A DNA stretch of 64,000 nucleotides from Haemaphysalis longicornis (GCA_013339765.2 CM023449.1:223891992-223955991), one strand, 5' to 3'. Counted from the stretch's first letter, positions 1-13,000 are shown. The notes: generated from the letters alone by a model not told the origin. Numbers and translations are program-made.

Positions 1-269
1 AAGCGCAAACCATGTAAGGTACATTGCCTCAGATGTGCTGCATGCCATGTTACCGCTCTGGCTATTGAAGCACAACGCTTCGCTGTCCTGCTTCCCCAGA
101 GACCACAAACATCGCGACAGGCAGAAGCGAGCACTTCCCTTGACAGGAGACGGATGCTTTCTATTTTCAGGAGAAGCGTGCGCGCGTGTGCGAGAAATAT
201 TTCGACTACAAGGATGTTATTTGAGCATATGGATTCATGATAAGCGGCCAATCCGTGTCTCATCTCCAG

Positions 270-368
270 CACGATAAGCCCAAGCTCCGCGTCGATGCCA
301 TCCCACGGATAATCGAATACTTGTTGGTGTATCTGACGAAGCGGAAGACACGGTCACGGTCAGACAAG
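270..368 (+). CDS. Internal exon of an unidentified gene at the left edge
   Basis: A 99-base open block (33 codons, phase 0 to 0) sits between a good acceptor (tctcatctccag) and a strong donor (AAG|GTAAGA). It encodes a peptide beginning HDKPKLRVDAIPRIIEY, followed by LLVYLTKRKTRSRSDK, that is, a hydrophobic helix-like segment and then a basic tail. The opposite strand gives no comparable reading. I do not recognise the family. It is the only convincing plus-strand exon in the first 4 kb, so it may be the edge of a convergent neighbour of fibrillarin. It could still be chance. Confidence 0.35.
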
Positions 369-989
369 GTAAGATATTTACATGATGTCTCTCATTTCCC
401 TACACCCATCCACAGATGTAAACAAACACTTGTACAGCACAGCCGTAGTGAGCTTGTGTAGTTTCTTCTACACGTGCTTGGCAGCGGCCCACTGCGGCCA
501 GCCAGTGCTCAAAGCTTCCTGTCATCTGTGTTGCACAACTAAACTGAAAAGCCGGCATGCGTAGCTGTACCTGCATGTTTTCTTTCTAACTTGCCCTTTG
601 GATAGGTGGGTGGGTGGTAGGCGCTTGCATAAGTTCTATCTGTTAAACACTCTACATATGTGCTCAGTCTAACAGCCCCCTCTCCCCCACGTGCCCATTA
701 TGCTGCTTCAATTTCTTTAGCGTTTACCGACTTGCTATGAGGTCGGGTTTGTATACCACCCATTTGCGCAGAAGCACCAGGTCACCCAAAGCTCTATACT
801 GCCTTAATTGCAGTGCTAGTTAACTCGTATCATCTGGGCTGCATATCAAAAGCTAGGCAGCAACCGAAAACGCGAAATGTCCGCCCTCCCAAAGCAAAAG
901 CTTAGCTGTGCCTGTTGCAACTAACAAACACCGCAACATGCCTTCGTAACACGCGTGGTCTTGCCTCTCTACCTCACAGCTAAGCTACA

Positions 990-1470
990 TGACAATAACT
1001 GACACAATGTGCAGAAATTTGTGGAAAAATGGACACAAAATACGTGGAAATGAAGAGCAGAAGAATGTAGGCATGTTGCAGACAGAGAAACAGCCGGCCA
1101 GCAAGCGTGGTGGGAGGCCGGTACGGGGGCGTTGACAACAATAACCGACACAAAATATGCAGAAAGGTGTGGAAATGTGGACCGAAATACAGTAAAACCT
1201 CGTTACGAGAGACACTGTTACAAGAGACACTTGGTTATAAGAGACATTTGAAGGAAGACGGTTTGGTCGGTTTTCCCATGTTTGCCATGTTAGCAACATT
1301 GCGTACAAGAGGCCTTCGTTACAAGAGACACGTTTCCAGAGTCTCTTGAGTGTCTCTTGTGACGAGGTTTTACTGTATGTGGGAATGAAGAGCAGAATGT
1401 AGGCATGTTGCCGACTGAGAAACAGCCGGCCAGCAAGCGTAGTGGGAGGCCGGTGCAGGGGCGTTGACAG
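990..1470. repeat. Two-copy tandem repeat (about 143 bp) split by a MITE
   Basis: Unit 1 covers about 990-1132. Unit 2 starts at about 1133 and resumes at about 1378-1470 after a 186-bp insertion. Shared landmarks are gacacaa.atgcagaaa, ggaaatgaagagcag, gaatgtaggcatgttgc and gaaacagccggccagcaagc. The ORFs across this stretch are shadows of the repeat. The unit is not recognised. Confidence 0.7.
1190..1375. mobile_element. Tigger/pogo-type MITE with TA target duplication
   Basis: The ends are inverted copies beginning CAGTAAAACCTCGTTACGAG, followed by an AGAGACAC motif. The left end is flanked by TA (1188-1189) and the right end by TA (1376-1377). No coding capacity is visible. The CAGT...ACTG ends and TA target are typical of pogo/Tigger-type elements. 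It lies inside one unit of the flanking tandem repeat. Confidence 0.8.
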
Positions 1471-2539
1471 GGGCATTGGCAGGGGCGATCCTAGCGGCAG
1501 CTTTCGCCCCTGAATGAAACTTTGGCCAGAGTATCGTGACCACAAGAGCATTGAAAGACTCTGGTGTCACTGTAACAACCAGCCCTACAATATGCTGGCT
1601 CTTTACGGATTGCGAAGCTCGAGTTCCACTGCACTCCTTTTTTGTGTTTTGTTTCTTTGCCTGCGGTGATACAAAAGCTAGCTATACGAAACAGGCACAC
1701 AGTCACTTCAGCTCCATCAAACAAGAAGCGTGAAAGAACTAAGCACACACAGACACCAGTGGTGCCACTGCTGAACGGTGATTTGGAGCAATTTTTGTAT
1801 CAGAAAATTATTAATTTTGGAGCAATTTGGAGCACCTAAATGCCAGTTTTGGAGCACCTTGGAGCAACTAAACATCAACTGCTAGATGTGTCCAAAGCAT
1901 CTCTCAACACTAAAAATTGACCAGTATCGTCCAGTAATTGATGTGGAGGTCGTCATGGAATGCGCTTCAAGGTGCTTTTCCCACATGCGATCGCAAATGG
2001 ACGGCACAGCTCAAGAATAATGGTCTTCTTGTCCCTACTAGGGGAAGTCTTTTTTCAAGGAGTCACTGAAAACGCTTCATAGTTGGCAGGCTCGAACATG
2101 CATTAAAAATAGCTTTCACAGTCAGCTCTCCCAATAGCCCAAGAATAGCGAAATAGCCAATAAAGAAAAGTTCTACAACCACAAGAAAAAGTAGCCATAT
2201 TTGGCTCTTTATAGCCCAACCTGTCATTCCTGGGGCAATGGGATTTTTTTCCCACTTATTTCGAAACAGTCGCTAGAAGTCGCCAGAAGTCTGATGCAAT
2301 TAAATCCCCTAAGTTTCCACGCAATAGCAAAAATGCAACAAAACAATTTGCAAGGTATTTATTTTCTTTCTGGTGTGGATAAAAGACAACATGCAACACG
2401 ATAATGAATATTGAAAGGCTTCGACAAACCTGCCTAGCAAAAAAACAACGCGCCTCTCGCGCCTCTTTTCTAGTTTATTAATTGTTGAGGCAAGCCCTCG
2501 TGTTTGACTTTTTCATTTTATTAGATTCAGGCGCTTGCT

Positions 2540-3265
2540 ATCAGTTCTCGTGCGCATTTCCAGGCTAGCTGGAAATGTGCACGAGAAATGCGCATGGAGC
2601 ACTTTTGCATGCGATTCGTGCGCGTCGGCGTTGCGCGTGCGATTTTTTTACGCCCGTACGCGGCAGTTTCTACCACGCTCAGAAAATGACACGCATCGCG
2701 CGCGGCAGTGGGAGGAGCCTGGCGACTTGCGCCAATGGGGAGGCGCGTGCCTCATGGCGGCGGTTTTGAAGCGCTCGAGACAGCCCGGTCACGGCCGGCT
2801 AGCTCCGTCGGCGGTTTTTAGGCTTACCACCCCGGCAGGTATTGCATGGACGTTTTCCCTAGCGACGCGGATGATGTTTTATAGTACCGATTTCGCCCAC
2901 ATTATAAGCTCCTTTACCACACAAGCAACTTCGTGCGCGCCTTGGGTGGTGTTTTAGAGAGCGCTTAAAAGTGGTCGCTTGAGCTCCCCACACCATTTCG
3001 CGGCCGAAGCCGCCGCCATGTTGCCGCGCCGCGCGCAGCGTGCGGGTGCTTACGCGGCGCGTTTTCGCAAGCAGAAAACGCTCCATGAGGTTCGTGCTTT
3101 AGAGAGACTGGCTGTTTTTCACGGCCCGCTTCACTTGCGGCGGTCCCCTCCGCGAGCCCAACAAGCAAAGCGAGAGCTTGCAGACGACCGCGTCATGCAT
3201 GCCGCGAAACGGCGCTCCCGCTGGCTCTCGAAGCGGAGAGGGCCGGCAATAAACGCCACCTAAAA
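2540..3265. other. GC-rich stretch, no gene assigned
   Basis: This block is far more GC- and CpG-rich than its AT-rich surroundings, with clusters such as gccgccgccatgttgccgcg. Open frames exist on both strands but none shows a recognisable domain or splice structure. It may be an old transposon or LTR piece, or the CpG-rich promoter of an unannotated transcript. The missing last exon of fibrillarin could lie in this area, but I could not find it convincingly. Confidence 0.3.
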
Positions 3266-3855
3266 CTACCTATTGTTTATAGCAGGAATTATTGGAAAGT
3301 ACAACAAGGAAAGTTTTTACCCGCGGTACGCCAGCGCTGCAATGACTTGCTAGACGAAAACACTGTATCGGCGGTACAGTGACAGCGCCAACCAAACTCA
3401 CCGCGGAAAACACGATTACGGGTGCGAGGGAGTTCAAGTCATCAACCCGATTTAGTTATACATGTCTAGAGACCACTGCGAAGTAGTGCTTGTAACAGGC
3501 TGCACGAGATTGGCGCGACACAAATTTTGGCGCACTTGCTTGCAAAATCATGGTTTTTTATCAGGATGGCGCAGGATACCTCATTTGGCGCAGGAGTGGC
3601 AGCACTGAGACACACAAAAAGAAAGAGAAGGCTGTACCAGCAATAATCTGAGTGCGTGAGGAAATTGAGAAGAGTACTTTTTTCTACAGCCCTAACTGAC
3701 ACATTACCCCAGCAAAAGTTTACCAAAGTCGATCACACAGCAAAATAGTATCACCGTCGATCAAATAATAAAATTGTGACACATTTAAGAGTCTGCTGAC
3801 CTTGCACGCAGCCATACCTTGCTGAGAGAGAGAGAAAGAGAGAAGAAAAGCTCAC

Positions 3856-4001
3856 CTGTAAATGCCGACCACGACAGCATGGTCCCTCTCGTAGGGCTCC
3901 AGCGTGATCTGCTCCTGTGGCTTGAGGCGCTCCTGCTTCAGTTTCTCCACCTCTCCAGCGAAAACAGCCTCTGGCTCAGCCGTGGAGTCAATGCAGTTGG
4001 C
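3856..4001 (-). CDS. FBL: Fibrillarin exon 9 (last exon identified)
   Basis: 146 bases, acceptor ccccgtgcag, donor GTGAGC, phase 0 to 2. It encodes ANCIDSTAEPEAVFAGEVEK, LKQERLKPQEQITLEPYERD and HAVVVGIY plus two bases of the next codon. The open phase and good donor show that a short terminal exon (normally a Pro/Lys tail) follows farther left. Confidence 0.95.
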
Positions 4002-7000
4002 CTGCACGGGGCACCCACTCGCTGCACAAACGCTCCCCCCTCTATCTGCACATTTGGCTAGGACAAACTTTAAAGTACTCCGTGGCTGTTCATTGTTGCG
4101 AAAAGGAGGGACAAGTTATTTGCATGTGAGGTGATAGTCCTCAGTCTCGGGCCACAGTGGGCCACGAAGAAAGCCTGACAGTTTCAAGCCACAGGTATGA
4201 GAAGAAGAAGAAGAAAAAAAAAAACTCGCTTCCAATGCCAAAACAGATGTGAAAGGTATTGCTGAAGCCTCCATGCGCAGCCTAACTTACTGAAGGTTCG
4301 AATGAGATTTGAGAACCACCAAACTCCCCCCGCGACTTTCCAGTGTGCCATCACAGTGGATGTTGCAAATGCAGCCACTCTTTTGCGGTTACTGGCACTT
4401 GACCCTAAACTTTACCCATCCCGATTTTTCACCCACTAGTTTGGGTAGGCATCCTCAGAACTTCAAGAAAGTTAAGGGGGCACTGGTCTTTAACCAAAAA
4501 TGTTTATTTTTACAGTTATAATGATAAAAATCGGAGGACATGTGTAGTTTTTCGTTCTGATTGTAGATATAAAATTTGTTTTTGTGGAAGACGACTACAC
4601 TCAAATTTATTCGGATTTTTATATTTGATATATTGTCAGCTTTTGTGAAAGAACTTCTAGAGTGATGCAGGTGAACAAGGTACCAGTGAACTGTGCACAA
4701 ATCAAGGAGTGCAATAAGACTACCAGTATCATTCTATCTGGACAGGTGGGAACCAGAAAAACCGGTTTTGCCTCCTAAGCCCAAACTTCAAACGGCCGTA
4801 ACTTCTGTTACAGACCAGATAGAATGATTTTTATCATCATAACTGTAAAAATAAAGTTTTTGATCAAAGACCTATGTGTCCCCTTAACCAGCTTGGCACT
4901 GTTTAGAATTCCTTTTAGTGCCCTTTTTAAGAAAGGGACAGAAAAGCCTATTTTAATAAACCCTATTTCAAGCAAGCACCATGCAGAAGTAACATGTCAG
5001 TAGGCAACACTATCATGAAGTCAACATGCATCACACATGAAAGGAGACAACCTCAAGAGTGCATTGCACTAAACAACGCAGAAACAATACGGAGGCTCAA
5101 GCTCACACACAGAAACAAAGCGAGTGCCACAAGTTGGGAGGTGCGTATACAGTCGAACCTGGATATATCAGACAGTCCAAACACCCCCTCGGAAATCCCA
5201 TGCGAAAGTATAGCGCTTTTGCACACGTGTCGAACTGTTCACTGGCGCATTGCATATATCAAACACCACGCTGCAAGTGCCCTTTCCCCAACATGGTTGA
5301 GGCGATGATGATGATTTCTCACTCGTCGCGTCGTTCGGGTGGCCTTTGACACCTGCTTGACCTGCTCGCTGCGCTAGCATGGGGACAGCCGTGTAGCAAC
5401 GAGAACACAGGCATGATTGGATGCAAAAGGCAAAGGGGGAGGGGAAACCAACCAGAAGTGTTGTGATCCAGTGGCGGCTCTGTTGCCAGTTGCCGCACAG
5501 AGACCAGTGTGGTGTGGTGAGTGTTTGTTTTGTTTGCGGCACCGTGTTTTTGGAGCCAGTCGCGAGCGCGAAAAAACTGAAAAATTTGGATTTAGCGACT
5601 AAAAAGGACATCATTCAACAGGTGGAGGCCAGTGAAAAGAAGTTGTCGTGTGCAGAGGCATTCGAAATTCCTCGAGCAGGATACGGAGCAGCAAAGCTAA
5701 GCTGACGTAAGGTGAAGGCAGTGTAGCTTGGTCATTCTGGAGTATGTTGTGTGTGTGTTTTGGCAGCTGTTCCCACAAAACAGCTTTGTTGTGGCAGTGT
5801 TTTGTGTATTTGGACACAGAAGACAATATTGAGTGCCTCAAGAGCGAATATAGAGAGCTGTCAACTGGCCCCACGAGCCATCCCAGAATGCGCAACAGCA
5901 CACGAGTTCGAAAATGCCGACGACAACTGGAAGGCTTTGGCGATTGCACCTGATGCGAGGATTGCCACCGCTGAAGGAGGGGACCCTACTAGCGACCCTG
6001 ACAATGTTCCCATATGCCTACTGCAGCTGAGCGGGCGTCACCATTCAGCGGAATTCACCGCTGTGGCAGCGCAGTAGACGGCTAGTGCGTGGCGGGACAG
6101 CCCAGGATCGGACCTTGGGAACGAGACTACAGTGTAATCTACTTATAGCGATACCAGATAAAACGATATGTCGCTTATCAGATAAAATTCCTTAGATTTC
6201 TCAATTTTTCCATTGCCCTATGTAAAAATGAACTAACTATAACGATACAATTATCGGCAACATAATGGATACAATAAAATTCTGGCTTCCCGGAAAGTGT
6301 TTACCACAAAAATTTGTCTGAAAGTTTGATAAAAAAAAAAGAAACACCTTGAAGAGAATGACGTGAAAACTTGTCGCAAATTTGGCAAAAAGACCCTGGC
6401 ATGGAGAAATCCGTGAGGGAGCATTACATGTGGCCTTAGGAATCAAGCACTATTGTCATCGCAAATATGGTGCCATCTAAGCGCAAAGGCGCAAGGCGAT
6501 ATCTCTCGTGGTGAAGCAGCAAATTCACCGGGATTTACTGCAGGGTTTCAAGGTTAAAAGCCTCACGAAACATTTACTGGTTTTCGCAGCTGACGGCTTC
6601 AAAAATCATCAAAGCTGAAGATTCCTGCAAGAAGGCCAGCAGCAGAAGCCACGGCAACCAGCAAAATAGGGTTAGAGATCCCCTCTACGACGACACCGAA
6701 AAGTCTCTTAACCAGTGGTTCTCGCCCACTCAAGGATGGATGGAACCCCGACTCCTCACAAGATGCCTTGCAGTCCACCCATTCACTGATTGGTTTTGTG
6801 CACACCAAAGGACTGCCGCATGTGTGGAGGCAATAATTGAAAGCGATGGCCACAGCAATTGGAGTTTGAGCTGCCACTCAAGCAAGCGCAAGTTTCCCTT
6901 TTTAAAGCACAGCTAAATAAGTTTTCGCTTACTCATGTTCCCTGGAATAAAATGTTTACCTGACTTGCGCTGTTCAACCCGATTTACCTGACCCGGTAAG

Positions 7001-10000
7001 TAACTAAGAACATGCATGGGGAAGTATGCCTGTTTTTCTTTCTTTCTGCCGATCCAGATACAACAATAATTGGTTATAACGATCAGATTTTCCGGTTTTT
7101 TCAATATCGTTACAAGTGAATTGCACTGTACCAATAGAGGTGTGGTTTTTTAGGGACTCGGCATTGTTCTGGGGAACAGCATCAATGTGCTAGGACCCTT
7201 GGTACCACAGCTTGAAGAAACCTTGCGGCAGTCGTCACGCAGCGTTTCGTATTTCCTGTGCTACGAGGAACAAATACAGCAAGCTCAGCGATGTGCAGAG
7301 TTATCACATGAGCTTGCGATGGGCATATCTTATACTTCGAATTACCGATATATAAAACTGCAATCTCCTTGGAGTTTGATATATCCAGGTCCGACTGCGG
7401 CACTTTTCTCCAGTAAAGAGGAGCGAACCCACCTTTATGGATATGACAAAATGCCCCCCATTCTTGAGGAAGTTGTGAGCATTGATGGCAACTATTCTCG
7501 CCTGGTCTGGCTGAGCAACATCTGCAAAGATTGTGTCCACCATACCTAGAAGAGACACGAGAGATCAGAAGGGAAACGAACCAGAATTAATTCATCTTTC
7601 ATACAAACTGGCAGGAACACTCAGAATGCGGCGGTAAGTGCATTCATGCACACACACTCCCATTGAAGAACACAACTGTGCTCCTACTCCACAAGAGGAA
7701 GGATTCACTTCATCCTTTACTCGTTAAAGTCATCTCCCGGTTAGTGGGCCGTGACAACGATGCATGGCAACATGGGCAACAACAAACGTTAGCATATTCT
7801 ATGATAAACATCACTAACCAGCAACAAACATGCTGCAAAGGTAACACGCAGTGCCACTACTGATAGGCAAGACGTCCGCTTTATGGCACGTGCAATGGTT
7901 GCCAAGTACACGATGTTGAATGTTTCCTGTAGCAGCTTGGAAAACAAGAGTGCCAAAAATGCGAGACAGAAATGAAGAACGAAGAAACAAATGCGCATCT
8001 CTGCCGTTGTTCTTTGTCTCGCATTTTTACTGCTCCTTGTTCTTCAAACGATACGGACCAGCTAGCCCAACAACATATTTTACCGAAGTCTCTTGAAGTA
8101 GCTTCGATGGGACACAGTGGCAATCGCCTAAAAGGCCCAGGTCTCTACAACAGCCTTTTTGGTGGTACAGTATTTGTACAAGGAAGGCACGCTTGTTAAT
8201 GATGGCAAAGAAGTTTCTTTGGCCTGTGCTTTATTTTTCAGCTTTAAGGGGCTGCCATGTTATACCAGCGATAAAAGCAGGTGTTTAAGGGGACACGCGG
8301 GTCGAAAAAACGCGATTTTTTCGAAATATACCGATTTTTTTCCCTTGCATTAGCATCTTTGACTATCCTTCTTTCATGGGTAAAAAAATGAAAACGAAAT
8401 ACGAACGAGAACTTAGTGAAAAATGTGTCTGAATAACTCGCGGTGACCCAAGAAATCGCGCAATCGAGCCAAATTTCGGCCAGGTTTGAGAATTTATTCC
8501 GCACGGCAGCGTGGCTCGCCGCCATTTTGGTCACTTGAGAGAGGTAGATCAAGCCTTCTTCTCTCGATTGAGCCGCTCGCCAGCTTCGTATCTCCGCGTA
8601 AAAAAAATTAAAAAAATGTTTCTTCCCGCTTGTTTTGCGAGCTCCCACTGGGCATTTAAATCACGTGACGCGAAAGCGGGACCGCCATTGGCTCTTGCCG
8701 CTTGTGAGCCGCCATCGCCCGCGTCGTTCCGTTCGCTACTTCGCGCTATCTTTTCTATTTCCTTATCGTGTGTTTTTAATCGTGAACGGTGAGGAGAAGC
8801 GTGACTTTTGTTGCCGGAAGCAGCGTACTTCATGCCGGTACAAAGGAAAGAGCAAGCGGCGCAGCATTGTGACGACCACGGCCAATGCCGGCACGACCGG
8901 CACCGTGAGGCCTAACGGCGCCGGGCCTTCAAGCGTTGCAAGCGCGGCTCTACCAGGCGGGGCTGATTTTATCAGCGAAGATATCGACTTTATAAGCGCA
9001 TCGGAGAAGAAGTCGGCAGCCTTCCAAGGTGAGGAGACAGCCAGCCACGGGAGCGGTGCAGTTATCTGTGGAGTCGGCGCTCTGACTGACCTTGAGTGCC
9101 GCCGTGTGCGCGACGTGCGGGAAGTGCGAACTCGTCGTAGTCGAGGTTGCGAACAAGCGGAAGGGCCTCGCATCGGTACTGGAACTGAAGTGCAAAAACG
9201 AGAAGTGCCCTGCGGGAGTGCCTTCGGGAGTGATTTCTTCTGTTTACTCGTCGCAGCGCGCTGCCGCCGTCGGTCGCGGAGGCCGCAAACCGGAACTCAG
9301 CAGTTCCGGTTTGCGGCCTCCCCGTGATAGTTTCGCCGTCAATGTGAAAGCGGTACTCGCTGCATGCACGGTTGGCATCGGACACGATCAGCTATGCAGG
9401 TTTTGTGCCATTCTTGGTCTACCAAAACCACAGCATCAAAAGACGTTCTACAACACTGCCAAGAAAGTTCATGTTGCGGCCACAAAAGGCGTCTCTGACA
9501 ACCTTGCTGAAGCAAGGCAAGTAACTGCGTTGCAAGCTGGTCAGACTGACCTCAGTGTGATTTTTTATGGTACTTGGCAGAAGCAAAGACACGAGACACA
9601 ACAGCACTGCCATTTCTCTTGACACTGGTCTCTGCCTGGATTTTGAGGTGCTGTCAAACTACTTGTACTTGTAGCCGCCACCAAAAGCTTGATGAGCAAG
9701 AGGAGGAAGTGTGGCAAGCCTTTCATGCCTCTTGTGTGTGAAAAAAATGTTGACTGCTCATCCCATGCCATGGAGACGGAAGCAGCACTGCGCATCTGGC
9801 ACAGGACGCTATCGTACAACCTGCAGTTCACTGTAGTGGAGACTGCCACTGCCCTCACAGGGTTGTGGTTCAACAGAGGCCACACTAGCTTTGAGTAAGT
9901 TCTCCAAGAACTGGGAATCTTCCCTTCAGAAGAACTGGTCAGACTAAGCAATGCAAGTGACCAGCGGAGGGTCAGGCAGATGTGTGCAAAGCTGACTGCT

Positions 10001-13000
10001 AAGGCTAGCCCCATTGCCGCAGCCTGGTGAAACGGTTCCACACCAAGGACTACCCCAGCAAAAACCGTGAGGGTGCAACTTATGCAGCAGGAGCATTCTA
10101 GTTTTAGTACCTCAATGTGGACATTTCAGACTGTATCCCCACCAAATTTCATGTTGTTCGAGCAAGAATTTCTGAATCTGCCAAAGAAATAAACTTTCAA
10201 TTGCGTTTTTCTCAGCTTGTTGTTTTTGTCCGTTTTCCGAGTTTGTGCACACTTATTTTCCCAGTTAAAGTTGTCGTATCAGGATGAAATTTTGCACAAA
10301 TGTTCATTATAACATGTAGAGTGCACAAATCTTGTTCATTATGCAATTTGTGTCCTTAGATATTTCTGGCGGTCATAAAACAAAAATATACAGAACAAAA
10401 AAAGGCACACTACCAGTCATTTTTTTTTCGTGGTGAGGAAAATGATGATGAGGCTTTTTTAGGTAGATTTGTGCACTCTGCAGTTCATAAGGAACCACCT
10501 AGGCTATTTTAAAAGTTTCAGAAAAAATTTTTACTATAAAAAAAAGTGTGCACAAAAAAGCCATTTTTCTGAAAGTCATGCTGCGTAACATTTTATCCGG
10601 AGCAGCTATTCAAAATCTGATTACATATATGACCAGAGGAGCTCAATCTCTATAAGCTGTGAAAATTTCAGCCTCCTAACTTCATTATTAAAAAAAAAGT
10701 TGTTTGGAGGAGCACGTCCCCTTAAACAAACAGTGGCAAATGTTGAAATGGCAAGTAGATTGTTAATTAGCATTTACACACAACAGTGCCATTACAATGC
10801 GGGAAATCGTGCAAACAGGAGTATCACAATGATTGTTACAGAATTCTGCCTTCTTATCAGCAAGCAGCACAGCCCCGAAACCAAATTGCGTTCACCCCCT
10901 TTCGTAAATTACAAAGTTCAGCGTCCTACACATAAGCCGAAATGCTCCTGAAGAATCATTTTTCCAGCACAGCAGCTGCTACATGTGCCCTCCATTACGA
11001 TTTTTGCCATCCTGAAGTGCACTTGGCCGGCCACAGGTTCTGGGAGGCCGCCGCCGAGATTGTTGCCACAAGAGGGCCCACCCCCAAACAGCTTGCGGGT
11101 GTGACACTGTGGCTGTATGCGTGCTGTGTATGCGCGAAACGAGTTGCCCCATGCACAACAACGCATAAACCCAAGCTTGCACGACAATACCGTGGCCGTT
11201 GGTGCTGCTTTTGCAGAGACCCTTTTTATAGGAGCGGGCCCCCTGCAATATACCGATTGCTAGCAAATTTCTGGCAGAAGATGAGTGCACTGCCTGCATT
11301 GACCATTTGAAAAGCTAGCAACACAACAGAGAAGGGAGGGACGGCCATACCGACAAGCATGCGGTATTTGTGTGGGTGGCGGGCGTCTTCGATGATGGGA
11401 ATGACATTGGTCCTCTTCTGGGCAACTCCGATGAGGTCACGGCCCGACCTGTGAGAGAACTCCACGGCATACACCAGGCCCTCCTGCAGCGATGACAGGA
11501 AAAGGAGAGCGACTGTAAGTGGCTGAACCGAAAAGAATAAACGGGCGTCAAAACATCGGCCAGCATGCGAGAATTCATAATACTCACCACCACATGGTTG
11601 CACAGCATCACAGAAAGCAAAGCAACAACGGCAACAAAAAATTTAGAGCCTTTCCACCGCAGGGAAGACCAGCGAAGCTGTTATGGCAGACAACTATATC
11701 GAGTTGTGTATGGTGACTTACTGTACTGATCGAATAAAAACATACAATGTCCTTAGAATTCTGTCTGAATTAATTGTTACATCATCTGTTTGGAGATGGT
11801 TTTGATGAAACAAGATACAGCCGTTTTCTGCGACCATACTCCCTCCGTAAGCGGCCATGCATTGACAGCAGACGGGAATTGTGCAACGTTTAGAAATTAA
11901 CTTCGATCTGATGAATATTGACAAGTAAACGAAACTCGGTGTAACAGTACAGTCGCCCGAGCGGCCAATTTTAACATGATTTTTTGACACTGAGAGCTAC
12001 AGAACATTTTATCTTAGCTCTGGAGTCAGCACATGCTTCGTTGACGCGCCCCAAAGACGCAAGCAATTTTGGACAGAACCCAGCGCAAAACAGCTTCGCC
12101 ACACAAAATGTTTGCAGATCTCTAGAGGATCCAACTGTGGCCCTGCACGTTGCCCCCAGAGCCAACAAAGTGCAAGGGAGAGAGACTCACGGGCCCCACA
12201 ATGTCGGCCACGTGGGAGACGGTGGTGCCCGATGCAGCGCCCAGGTAGAGCACCTTGGAGCCCGGAGGCATGTGGATCTTGTCGACGCCCCCGAGGATGG
12301 CGGCAGCCAGCTTGGACCGGAACGGGTTCCACACCCGGTACTCCAGCTTCACCTCATTCTCCTGGGGAGGGGAGAGATCAATACCAATCAAGGCGTCTGC
12401 CAAGCAGAAGAGCACACATTCGCAACTAAGGTTTGCACGACCATGGCGATCATTGCCACTAAAGCGGAACCCCCAGTTTTATCACGACCCACTGTGTAGG
12501 CCGCATCACCGCGGTCCCGGCAAACTCCCCAAAGAAACAATAAACGAAAAACCCGAATTATACAATGCTCGGGTGTATGCGGTCTCCTTCATACGACAGA
12601 TGCTGGTGGGGATAAACTGGCGTTTTTTTTTTCGCCTTTTACACCGCCTCATCCAGACCTTTATTCCATAACCCCCGTTTGACGCCGCTGCTTGATGCGC
12701 AAAGGTAAATTGTCCATGGCAGACCCGACCACTTGCTGAACAGATTTGAGCAAGCAGGCGCGTGTACTGGCGGGCGAGAGCATAAACTTCAGCGGCCCCA
12801 CGCGGCAGCAGAGCGCCAACGCACCAACTGCGAGAAGTCAAAGTCCAGGCGTCCAGTGGACCGGCAATTTGAAGCTCCTGTCGATCTGACGAACGTGAAA
12901 CGTGCCCGCTCGATCCAAGTTTCTTCCTGTTCGTTGTTTCAACCTCCGCATCACGCCACCATCATTCCTTTGCGGCCTTGACCGCTCTTACCACCTGATC

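Larger units (their letters stand above)
5150..7397. mobile_element. Tigger/pogo-like DNA transposon, degraded, with a second element nested inside
   Basis: The ends are inverted copies of CAGTCGAACCTGGATATATC (left, after TA at 5148-5149) and CAGTCGGACCTGGATATATC (right, read on the minus strand). The TA on the right side is mutated. A plus-strand fragment resembling the N-terminal helix-turn-helix of a CENP-B/Tigger transposase lies at about 5525-5703. A separate 6130-7128 element is embedded in the right half. It occupies the fibrillarin intron between exons 8 and 9. Confidence 0.75.
8289..10721. mobile_element. TTAA DNA transposon (Kolobok-like) with internally deleted transposase
   Basis: Perfect TTAA duplications (8285-8288, 10722-10725) flank inverted ends GGGGACACGCGG and GGGGACGTGCTCC. 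The interior carries a plus-strand protein of the 'Mutator-like transposase domain' type that is common in ticks. Homopolymer-rich AT sequence follows to the right end. It sits in the fibrillarin intron between exons 7 and 8. Assignment to Kolobok rests on the TTAA target and GGGG ends and is inferred. Confidence 0.75.

Noticed and set aside
3100..3150. Possible last fibrillarin exon on the minus strand (split Arg codon, then GPPQVKRAVKNSQSL and a stop)
   Set aside because: Phase would fit, but the acceptor has no pyrimidine tract and the peptide does not resemble the usual Pro/Lys tail.
8635..9327. 230-codon plus-strand ORF
   Set aside because: Overlaps the true transposase frame (9092-9622) and shows no domain; a shadow within the TTAA transposon.
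5303..10455. Box C/D snoRNA candidates from TGATGA strings in fibrillarin introns
   Set aside because: The strings occur inside transposons without matching D boxes or terminal stems, so none could be supported.
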